Positions 1 through 11,500 of a stretch of DNA of 17,617 nucleotides are shown piece after piece. The DNA is from a bacterium (GTDB lineage Bacteria > UBP15 > UBA6099 > DSWB01), in NCBI GenBank assembly GCA_020061125.1, contig JAGUYV010000146.1, forward strand, positions 1-17,617, written 5' to 3'. Every line of letters begins with the position of its first letter. Within the stretch, counting starts at the first letter, position 1. Position numbers and translations under genes: made by a program. The notes under the pieces were generated by a model. The model did no database searches. It had not been told where the DNA came from and was given only the letters and a program-made list of their open reading frames with translations.

Positions 1-2580
1 CGCGGAATAAGTGTTCAGGCCATAGCCCGGACCAATAATGTAAGTCCAGTCCTTGATGAGAGAGCCGCCGCCGTTGGCCGCGGAATAAATGGTGTATTGT
101 GCGTAATTTATGGTGTTGCAGGATGCGGAATCGAAGTCCACATCCCAGACTGCGCCGGGGTCAGCGTTGTACCAGGTGTCGTCGCCGCCCTGGTTGTCGG
201 TGATCACGGGCGACCCGCCGTAAGCATAAGTGAACATGGACGCTGTTGCCGCAACATTTGCGGCGGGTGTGGCCGAGTCCACGGCCTTGATCATGAGCGT
301 ATATGTTGCGCCGCAGGTGGTGGGCGCGGCCGTGTAATTGTTCTGCGTTATTGGAATGGTTGCGTAAACGGGATTTGTGGTATCCGTGGAGAATGCGATC
401 ATGTAATACGCGAGGCCGGAGTTGTCATAACCGTCCACTCCCGCGGGATTATCAACAGGAGCGGTCCATTCAAAGTACGGGGCCGGGTAATCGTAGGCGT
501 TGCCGCTTGTAAGCGCAAGGCCCTTGGCCACGGTGTCCCAGGCCAGAGCGGGACTGGTTGCGGCGTCGGGGGCCTGGGTGTCTTTGCGGAACCAAAATCC
601 GGCTGTGTTTGAGGCATAAGCGGCTGTGGCTCCGTTGCCCGCTAGATCGTATCCCGCAATGCTGATTTCATTGCGTCCGTCTGCGAGAGCGGCCCATGCC
701 ACGCTCCAGTTCGCGGTGTAATCGGAAGCCTGGCTGCCGGACCAGATCGTGGTCCATGCGCCTGCGCCGATGCGATAATCAAACTGTGTAAGCGGCGCGC
801 ACCCGCCCCAGTCAAGATCAATGTTGATCACCGCGCCGGGGTCGGAGCTATACCATGGAGTGTAGCTTCCTGTGGCCGGGGAATTGTATATGAATCCGGG
901 CGGATTGCCGTCATACAAATATGTGAACAGGGTTGTGGCTGTCCCCACATTGCCGACTTTATCTGAATTGGCCATGCGGAAATAGTAATCAAGACCGCAG
1001 ACGAGAGTGGCCGTGGAGGTGAAGAACAGATTGGTTGTGGCGTTGTCGGGAACGCCCGTGGTGTCGGTTCCGAAGTAGTAGTTGTAAGTGGCGAATCCCG
1101 AATTGTCAACCGAATCCACGCCCGCGGGCAGATCCGACGCAGCGGCCCAGACGAAATACGGGTTGGAATAGAAATAGTAAGTGCTGGATGCGAGCGGGGT
1201 GAGAAGACCGTCGGTCGCGTAAGCCGTGGCCGTGGTGGTCAGCGGGGCGATGGTGTCTTTCTTGAAATAAAATGCGTCGGTTGCGTAGGCCACGCCGCCG
1301 CCGGAATCGTAGACGCGGACCGAGATGTAATTAAACCCATCCGTGGCCGCGGCGAAATCAATGGCCCAGTCCGCGGTTTCCAGCGCTCCGCCATGGCCCG
1401 GACCGAAGATGTTGGTCCAGTCCTTGAGCATTACGCCGGCGCCGCCGGTTGCGCTGTATATGGTGTATTGTGCGTAATCGAGCGGACCGCATGCGGATTG
1501 CGCGAAATCTATGTCCCAGACCGCGCCGGGGTCGAGCCTGTACCAGGTGTCGTCTCCGGTCTGGTTGTCCGTGATCACAGGATCGTCGTGCAGAGAATAT
1601 TCAAACAGAGTGGCCGTTGCGGAGACATTGGCCGCGGGCGTGGCCGCATCGGCGGCTTTAATCATGAGCGCATAGGTGGCATAGCACACCGAGGGCGTGG
1701 CGTACCAGTAATTCTGTGACGCCGGAATCGTGGCGAACGATGGATTGGCCGTGTCCGTGGAGAATGCGATGTAGTAATAATCCAGCCCGGCGTGATCCAC
1801 GCCCGGAGTGCCGGACGGGAACGGATTGTCACTGGGCGCGGACCATTCCAGATAGGGATTGTTATAGGAATACGCACCGCTCGATATGGCAGTGAGTTTC
1901 GAATCCGAGGCCCAGGCGTTCGCGGGCGCAACGGGCGCGTCCGGCGCTGAAACATCCTTGCGGAACACGAACCCGGTAGCGCCGGTGGCGTAGGGATGCG
2001 TGACGATGTTTCCCGCCTGGTCGGTTCCCATGAGGCGTACGAAATTCGGCCCCTCTTCCATGAGCGCCCAGCTCACGGCCCAGTCTGTGTCGTAATCCGC
2101 GGACAGGGTTCCGGAATAGATTGACTGCCACGCGCCGCCGTCCCAGTACTGGAATGAAGTGATGGGCGACTGCGCGCCCCAGAGCAAATCAATGTCAATG
2201 ACCGCGCCGGGATCGGAGCTGAACCATGCGGTGGCGCCGCCGTCCGCGGGATCGTTGTAGAGCAGCGCGGGTGCGGTGTTGTCAAAGAGATATGTGAACA
2301 TGGTGGTTGCGCCCGTGGCGTTGCCCGCGTTGTCCTGGGCGCTCAAGCGCAGCACATATTGCCCGCCGCTCACCAGCGTGCCCGTGGCCGTGTAATTGGA
2401 AGCGGTCGTGGTGGCGGAGGGAACGCCCGCCGGGTCCGTGCCGAAATACAGGTTCATGAGCGCGAACCCGGAATTATCGGTTCCGTCCACACCCGCGGGG
2501 AGATCTGATATCGCGGCCCACTCAAAATAGGGATTTGGATAATTGTACCAGACCCCGGAGGTGAGAGATATGGCTTTGGC
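1..2580 (-). repeat. Alternating A-B module array with a nested 1371-bp tandem duplication
   Basis: Type A modules (PNPYFEW start) alternate with type B modules marked by DPGAV-[IW]-[DN]-[IV]-D. DPGAV anchors fall at 2214, 1533, 843 and 162, giving spacings of 681, 690 and 681 bp. Copies one and three resemble each other most (SSDPGAVI), as do copies two and four (DDTWY..DPGAVW and YAQYTIYS). DPGAV 2214/843, DPGAV 1533/162, the type A anchors 2538/1167, and the string ggtgtattgtgcgtaat at 1462 and 91 are all exactly 1371 bp (457 codons) apart. The A anchors 1863/486 differ by 1377, so short compensating indels exist. The second 1371-bp copy is cut by the window edge. Confidence 0.85.
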
Positions 2581-5500
2581 GGATGTGTCGTAACCGGAAA
2601 CAGGATTGTTGTTGGGCGGCACGGCGTCGTATTTGTAGGTGAACACCGTGCTGGTTGTGGTGGCGTTGCCCGCGTTGTCCACTGTGTTCATGCGCAGATA
2701 ATAATAGGCGCCGCTGACCAGTGTGGCGGTGGAAGTGAATGCCGTGGCGGAAGTGGCCGTGTCGGGTGTTCCCGCGGAATCGGTTCCGAAGTAGAAAGTA
2801 TAAGTGGCCACGCCGGAGTTGGCCGGGGCCAGGGGCATGTCCGAAGCGCCAGCCCAGGTGAAGTGCGGGTTCGGATAGTTGTACCAGGTATTGTTCGTTA
2901 GCGCTGAACCCATGGCGGATGTGTCGTAAGCGGTCACCGTGGGGTTGTTGGGCGCGTCCGTATCGTAGCGGTACACGAAGATTTCATCTGTGGCAAACGG
3001 GTAGTTGCTGACATTGTCCTGGGAACGGAGCTTGAAGTAATAAGTGTAGCCGGAGACCAGGGTGGCCGTGGATGCGGCGGAGGTGCCGGTGGAGAAATTC
3101 GCGGGCGCGGCCGCGCCGTCATCCGTCATCAGATAGTAATATCCGCGCAGGCCCGCGTTGTCCGTGAGCCAGGCCCCAGCGGGCTGTTCCGTGGCTGTGG
3201 CCCAGGTGAAGTACGGGTTCGGGTACCGGTACCAGGACCAGGCGGTGAGCGCGGTGGCATCTGTGGAGGACGCGAACCCGGAGATGGCGCCGTTTATAGG
3301 ATCCTGATTGTCTTCGTGGATCGGGAAGGTCTCGGTGGCTGTGTTGCCGCAGGCGTCGGCGATGGTGATGGTGGGAGTTGCGGCCGAGTCCACGGCGTCA
3401 ATGGTGTAAGACCCCGACAATGTTTGCGGGGCTGCGTTCGGCCCTGCCGAAGATGTTTGTATGCCGTGCCCGAACGCGGCTGGCAGCGACAATGTCGCGG
3501 TCGAGCCGGTTTCCGTGAATGTGACCTGCACGGTTACGGCCTGGCCGGCGCCCTCCCCTGCCAGATTGTTGTACCAGATGGGACATGAGTCCGGCAGCGT
3601 GGCGGGGTTGCCGTCTATGGCGTTCGCACTGTTGCACAGGCCGGAGCCGTTGGACGCCGCATAGAAATACGATGCGTTGTTTGACGAGAAATTCCACGAA
3701 GAAATTATCGGCGCGGTGCTGTCCACGAGCACGGACACGGTGCTGGTGGCGATAGGCAGGCCGGTGACCTTGTTGTTCTTGTCCTTGAACTGCGCAAACA
3801 CCGCATTGGGTCCGCACGCCGTGCATCCGGAGTTGGAGTTGGGGATCCAGCCCGTGGAGCAGCTCTTGTCCGCGTAATTGAACCCGCCCGCGCAGATGTC
3901 GCCGTTTGCGATATTGAATCCGCAGCCGCTGATGGAACTCAAATAGCCGGGCGTGGAAGAGTCGCAGTTGCAGCAGAACATGACCGAGGAAGTCGCCGCG
4001 CCCGTGCTGATCCAGTTGCTGGGCGGGATAGTGGACGGGAACTGCACGGATGTGCCGCCGCATGCGAAGCGCGCGGCCACCACGCCGCTGCAGTTGTCCG
4101 TTGCCGAGGCGAACACGACCGGGTAGTTGTCGGTCAGCGGCGTCACCAGGCTGATGCCCGCCACATCCGGGCCGAGCAGGTCCGAATCCGTGTTGCCGGG
4201 GAAGTGGATGGTTGCGGTGTACTCGCGCCCGTCGTATTTGGCCAGCGTGGAGTTGGGTGTGATGACAAATGTCTGCGGCGCGCACCCCGTATACCCGAAT
4301 GTGTTGGTGGCCCACCCGTCGGTGAGACAGCCCGAAGCCAGCTGCCCGCCGGGAGTGAAGCTGCCGCCGGAGCATGCCGTGGGCAGCTTGAATGTGGAAG
4401 AATCAATGTATGACGGGCTTACCGTGCTGACACGGAAAACCTCTTTGTTGCCTTCCGGATTCAGTCGCGCAAGGTTCCCATGGTGGTCTTCAACCTTGAG
4501 ACGGAGGCTTGCGAGGTTATTGACGACGATGGACACATATCCATTGTTCGCGGTTGTGTATGTTCCGGTGAGAGGCGCCGTGAACTGAACCTGGGTTCCC
4601 GACAGAATGGAGGCTATTGTTCGCGTCTCCGCTCCCAGATCGTCTCCGACCGTCACCTGCGTGGAATAGGTGAGATATGATGTATCGCTGACATTGCAGA
4701 TCGTGGCCCCTGCGGCGCAGTTGGCGGTGAGATTGGTCTTCGAGTTCGGCGGCAGCAGACGGATGACATCGCCGTTGATGTCAATGAGTGAATTGCCCGT
4801 GGAATCGGTGTTGATGATGTCGAGGGTTCCGCCGGTCACTCCCGTGAAAGTCAATCCGTTTATCGGAATGTAACCGTCAAGTGTGGCTCCGCCGGTCAGC
4901 CCCATTTCCGCAAGATCGTACAACACATAGAAGGTCTGCATCTGGAACGGATTCAGATTGAATGCGGGATTGAAAGTGACGCTGCCGCCGGAAAATGTTT
5001 TCGTTTGCACGATTGTGGTGGTGTTTGTGGCCGTGAGGTCCACTGCGGCGATCATGGCGTCGGACGCCGTTCCTGTGTTCTGGAAAAGGATGCTGCTTAT
5101 TGTGATGGGCGTAAGCAGCCCATTGGTGACTTTGAATTGCAGAATGGGAATGTTGAGAGTTCCCGCTTCGTAGCTGGAATTTGTGATTACCATGGAGGTG
5201 AGGCAGACATTGCCGCCCACGGAGGTTGAGGAATTCGCGCCGGGAAGAGAAGAACTGGGCGTGAGTTTGACGCTGTCCATTTCAGTCTCAACGAAGGTTA
5301 CATCGCCCACGCCGTTGACCAGGTTGCCCTTGATGGAGGTGTATGGGCCGGCGCCCGCGGGAAGAAATGTCGCGTTCTGCAACGCGGTGCTCGTTGTGAG
5401 ATAAGCGGTGCCGGCCGTGCCGGGGCCTGGAGGCCCGTCCGTGAGGGTAATGGTCACATATTCCGTTGAGTGAAGGTCAAGGTTATTGTAATTATCGTAT

Positions 5501-8500
5501 GCGTATGCATAGATGGTCTTGGCGCCACCCACGCAGGCCGTGGACCCGTCCGGAGCCAGAGTAATCTTGGTGGCCACCACATCTACATATGAAACACCTT
5601 CGGAATTCTGATTCGCGCCCGGCAGGTAATATGTGCCTGTGGACGCATCGTACAGGGCTACGCCATTTACCGGAATGTAGGCATCAAGGGTGTCCTGGTC
5701 GGTGACCGCGGTGTTCAGATTGTAGGTCACGAAGAAATACTGCGTGGAGCTTGCGCGCGCGTCCGCGGTGCCCGTGGCCCAGGTTGACCCGTTGAAAAAT
5801 GCCGTTCCGCCGCTGAATGTGGTTGTCGCAAGCGCCGGTCCGTCCACTGCGGGATTGAATTGTTGATCGTCATTGCGGTCGGACCACAACAGAACATTGG
5901 CCACATCCGCATCGCTTGTGTTGAGGCTCTTGACCGTGACATTGCGCACTTCCCATCCCGGGGGTGTGTCAGGCCCATCCGAAACATAGAAACGCAGAAT
6001 GGGAATGTTGGTCTGCGCGGCGGGATAACTGCCCGGCGACACGCCCTTGGCGGATAGATATGCGGGCGCGGCTTTCATGGTCAGGCCGCAGTTTGTGGAT
6101 CCCACGCCGTCGGTTTCCCGGTTTACATACAGTTTATCCGTGTCGAAATAGTCGTTGTTGTCCCGGCTCTCGGGTTTGTTGGTGCTGCGCACGCCCGTGG
6201 TTTTGACATTGACCGTGTACACGCCGGGCGTGGGGCTGGCCGCGGACTGCACCACATCATAGGAAACAGACCCGGTGGCCCCGGCCATGATGGCGGTGAC
6301 GAATCCGCTTATTACGGGCGTGACCGTGAACTGCGAGGTGTAATCCGTGCCGGGCGTGCAACCGCCGCTTACGCAGGTGAAGGTCAGATCCGAGGAGGAT
6401 GCGTAAATGCGCGCCGCGGCTCGCTCGAACGGCGCCGATGACGCCGGGTTGGCCAACACGGCCTTGAGCCGGAATGTATCGCCAATGTTGACCTCGCTGG
6501 GACAACTGTCCGGCGCTTCGCGGTCAATTGTGAGCGCAGTGACCCATGCCTGATCCTGAACCGCCGCTGTGTTGGAATTTAACGATGACCAAGGGTTCGG
6601 TATGACCGCGGTACCCGGGTTGGACAGTGTGATATAGGAAGAATCGGATATTTTGAATTGTACTGCGGTTTCGTTCGTGCCCGTGGGGCATGCGTTGGGC
6701 GCTGCCGGAGTGCCGGTGCATAAAATGTTTGTTTTAAAATCAATTTCCAACGGGAAAGTTATGGCGTCCAACGCGATGGGAATGCCCGTGGTTTTGCTCA
6801 AATAAGTGTCAAATGAAATCTTGGAGCCTGCGCTTTCAATGTTTGTGGTATCAACAAAACCCGTGAGGGCTTTGCGGCTAATAATGCCGTTTGGCGCGGG
6901 ATCCGGCAAATTTAACCCGTCTCCGGAAACATCTATGTCCAGGCCAACAATTTCCGCGGTGGCGTCGCGGTGCGTCACATAAGCTTTGTTTCCTGTGGTG
7001 TAGGCATTGCTCAACGGGCCGGGCGTGGTGTCTATGCTTATTGTGTCGGCGTCCACGATGCCGTTCACCTGGCGGATGTCAAAACTGCCCGGGTCCGCGC
7101 TTTGACTGTTCTGATCTCCAATAACAATCCACTCGCCGTTGGCGAACACCGCCGAATTATCCACATCTATCGCTGTCGCATTTGTTGCAATATCCGCTTT
7201 CGCATAACTGTCTATCAGGCGGAAGAACAGCTTGAACGGAACCGTGGAGGTCTGTCCCTTGGTGACTTTCTGGTCAGAGTAGTTGGGCCATGTGGAGGCG
7301 TCGTGTTTCACATGCAAATATTTCGGCACGATGGGCGGCCGGAACTGGGTGATGGTTCCGGAGGACATCTCGGCCGTGGCGTTCGGGGGGTAATCGGGAT
7401 AAAAAGTGTCGCCCGCACCAGAATTCGAGGTAACTTTGAGCGACGCCTGCACCACGCCGTCCGAGGAATTGGCGACCATGTCCGTGCCTTCGTGACCTAT
7501 GGCGTAAGTTGTTCCGCCACCCGGGGGCGCGCCCCCGCCGGTGAGCATGAGCGACGACGGGGTTACGATAAGGCGCGTGGCCGTGTTGGATACGATTACA
7601 TAATTTTTATCCGGGTTGGTTATGTCCGGAATCAGCGTGTACCCCGCCCACTGATTTGTAGCCCAGTTTTTGAGCGGTGAGGAATTGTCCGTTAGCGCGG
7701 TTTCCGTAATTGCCCCCGCGGTTCCGGTCACCGCCGCTGATTCCGCATCCAAAAGAATGAACAGCGATGTCAGATTCTGACAGGATGGAGCTGAAGACAG
7801 GCACTTGAAATCCATGAACACTTCAATGCCGTTGTTTGACAGGGGATTGACTACGATGGGATTTCCGAAAAGGCCTTCGAGCGTCACGGTGTTGCCCGTG
7901 GTCTCTATGGTGGTGTCTTCCACGATTATGTTGGACGCGCCATCCTTGAGCACGACACGGCTGATGAGCTTGTCCGGAGTCACCTGCGGGGAAGTCACGA
8001 ACTCGAATGTCAGGCCCATGATCTTGGCCGTGTTGGGTGTCACATTGGGATTGTCAAATTCAAGCGTAAATGTGTTCACACTGACTTCATTGTCGTAAAT
8101 GACTTCTTTTTTGCCGGGACCGAAATGGGCCACATGTTCTACTTGCAGAGGAATTGCGCGCACAAGCAGGGACGGATTGTTCAGCACCGGGGACGGCGTG
8201 GAGCATTGCTCGCACGAGGCGACCTGGAACTCTACATTGCCGACATCCGCGGTCAAACCGATCGTCGCGCCCGGACCGCCGTTGCCCTGATACCCGTAGG
8301 CCACATCGAAATAATCGCCGGACGGCATGTAACTTACGAGCACTTTAATCTGCTGTCCCGACACCTCGGCCGCAGGGGAGCATACCATGGTGTTGGCGCT
8401 CGGGGTTACGCGCACTTCGCCCTGGGTTCCCGTCAAAATCGAAGGGGGGGACCAGCCGTCCGGAACATCTATTGTCACGAAGCAGTTCTTGAGGGCGCAA

Positions 8501-11500
8501 CTGCACCCGGACATGGTGCCGGAGGTTGTGTACCGGATGTTCCACTGGTTCGTGCTCAACAGCATTTCGGTTCTGTCATAAGTGGTGGGAATGAATTCCG
8601 CAGTGCCTGGAGGCGCCTCGATTTTGCGCATGCGCAGGCGCGGAGACGACCAGGGGCCGACATTCCCGGCCTGGTCAATGGCGCGCGCCGCCAGATACTT
8701 GTATCCCAGGGGATCCGGCAGCAGCAGGTTGTTGGCGTAATAGCTCGAGGTGGCCGAGTCCGTGGTCACATCCTGGTAGGTTGACATCACGACCTTTTCC
8801 GTGGCCGTGTACGAAACCAATGCGTCGCCCGAAGGAGGCGCGTAACAGGGGCCGGTGCATGAGCCGTCCAGGTTGGGTTCGGCGCAGGTCGTGGGGCCGC
8901 CGCAAAGAAGAATCGTATCCACACCGGGATCGTAAATGCCCGGCGCCCCGGACACGGGATGATCATAAATCATAGGTTCTCCCGCGTCATACCTTCCGGC
9001 TGTGCCACCCGAGGCGTCGTAGTGCTTTTCGTTGGAGCTGATCTCCATGAGGCTGGCGCCTAAAGAACAACAGGGCGGCGTGCCCAGGGCGCAACCTGGA
9101 ATGTTCTCGCCCGCATCCACCACGCCGTCTCCATCCAGATCGTTGGCGAAGCATGACAGATTGCTCATGCCAACGCGCACCTGGCAGTTTGTTTCCGCGA
9201 TTCCGAACGCGGGCGTGAAATCCTCGCTGGTGGATGTATTCGTGACATTCACGGAAGCCAGCGGCGGCGAGGCGTCAATCACAAAGGTCCAGTTGGTGTT
9301 GCAGGCCGTCATCTGCTGCGCTGTGACATCTATGGGACCGGCGTAGTCCGGCGCCTGTCCGCACACATTGATCCTGGCCGTTCCATCCTCGTTGGACGGG
9401 ATCATGGCGTAACCCTGCCACTCGTTGTTAACAAAATAGCCGTCGAACGCGCCGTTTCCATTGTAATCTGCATGCTTGTCCGTGGCCGCGAACGCGGTCA
9501 GTGCAAGTCCGATATCGTCCGTGGTTCCCCACAGGACTTCGCCTATGTCGCAGACATTGTCGTTATCGGAGTCCTTGCAGATGGTTTCTCCGCCGTCAAA
9601 TATCCCGTTGCTGTTTTTGTCAATGAACTTTTCATTAGCGTTGAACGCGATGATGGCGGTTCCGGCCGCGGGCGCCACGCCCACCTTGATAACATCCAGG
9701 GCGTCGTATTCGCCGCTGGTGCCGTTGTCCGTGATCACGCCCTCGTCCCGGACATAATATGTGGTGTTGTAGGGCACGGCCGTGCGGAAGGTCACAGTGG
9801 GGCTGTAGCGCGTGTCCAGGCGGTTGCACGATGAAAACGCGACCGAGAACTTGACCAGCCCGGCCTTGGTGGGCGACGGGTCGCTCAACAGCACATTGGT
9901 GACCGTGGGCGGCCCGGGCGTGCAGATCGTGATGTTGTCAATGCGCTCGGACTCGTAGGTCATGAGGAATTTCTGGACGCGGTTGTTGAGCCGGTCCGCG
10001 ACCCAGATGAAATTGCCCGCCGGGTCCACGGCCAGGCCCTCGGGCGCGTTGAACTGCCCCACGCCGGAACCCCGGGTCCCGAACTGCTTCACCAACTGAA
10101 ATTGCGCGCCGGTGGTGGGCGTGGAGTAGTAATATCCCCATTTGTTAATCTGCGCGCACCCCGCGTCATACCCGCTCAAGTACATGTTGCCGAAATCGTC
10201 GAAGGTGATGCCGTATCCCGGAACGCTGCTCGCATTGCACCGGGGCTTGTTGCCCGCTCCGATCATGTCGCCGCGCACCTGGTCGGCGTTGAACACGGTA
10301 TGGACCTGTTTGCCGTGGATGTCCGCGCCCACATCGAACAAAATGGCCGCGGCATTGATGTTCGATGGCGTCGGGCGGGTGCCGTTCGGATTGTATAGCT
10401 GAATTCTCTTCGAATCCCCGTCGGTGACCAGGAGGATGTTGTTTTTCTTGTCGAACCCCATGCCGCGCGGCTCACCCAGAGGCAGGCCGTTCGCGCCCCA
10501 TGCCGCGCCGCATGCGCCCGCGCTGTTCCATTTGGCGCCTGCCACGGCGTAGCACTGTATGCGCTGGTTGCCGAAATCCGACGCGTACACGAAATCCGCG
10601 TTCCCGTCTCCGTCGCTGTCGTACACCTCCACGCCGGTCACGCCAAGGAACTGTCCCGGTCCGGACCCGGAAGATCCAAATGTGGAAAGATACAAGCCGT
10701 TCTGGGTAAATTTTTTAATGAAATTCCCTTTATTTGATCCCACATAGATATTGCCGTTTTTGTCAATGCCCATGTCCGAAGGCTCGAACAGGTTGTACAC
10801 ATCGGGCGTGACTTCGGAGTGGTAAGTGAGGGTTCCGCCGCCGTCGGTGAGGCGCAGGATGCGCTGATTGTTGGTGTCGGCCACAAAAATTCTGCCGTCG
10901 CGCAGCCCGGTGACGCCGTACGGTGTGTTGACCTGCGTGGTGTTGCTGCCCGCGGCGCCCGTGCCGAAGGATGCGGCCAGGGTCACACTGGCAAGGTTGG
11001 CGACATTGTATTTACGGATGTAGTGATTGCCGATGCACGAGACATACAGCCGTGTGACCGCAGTGCGGGAATCAACATCTATGCCCGTGGGCGTGGTGCA
11101 GACCAGGCCGCCGCTCAAAGTGATGGTGTTGGTGGTGTGCAGCGCGCCCGTGGCGTCGTTGATGATTCGGATGTTATTCGCCGGCCCCACGGCCACGAAC
11201 ACCAACACATTTGCGCCGTAAACGCCCACGGCCAGGTCGCTGGCCGTGTTGCCCACGCCCAAGGTCCAGACCTGCGCTCCCGTGCTCGAGTTGTATTTGC
11301 GCGCATTGGCGCCGGTGGTCACATACAGAAAATCATTGTACACATACAGTCCGCGCGGGGCCGTGAGGCCCGTGATGAAATTTGCGTTGGTCAGCAAACC
11401 GCTGGAATCGAACTTCATGATGCGGTTGTTGGCGGTATCCGCCACATAAACATTGCCGCTGGAGTCCGCGGCCACGCCCAGCGGGTTGGCGCCCGCCCCG

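Noticed and set aside
3398-4375. Minus-strand open frame of 325 codons
   Set aside because: It is in another frame of the same strand as the giant gene, with an Arg/His/Gln-rich product and no domain. The overlapping true frame encodes coherent beta-sandwich sequence.
6970-7680. Plus-strand open frame of 236 codons
   Set aside because: It is antisense to the giant gene with no ribosome site or recognisable domain, so a shadow frame.
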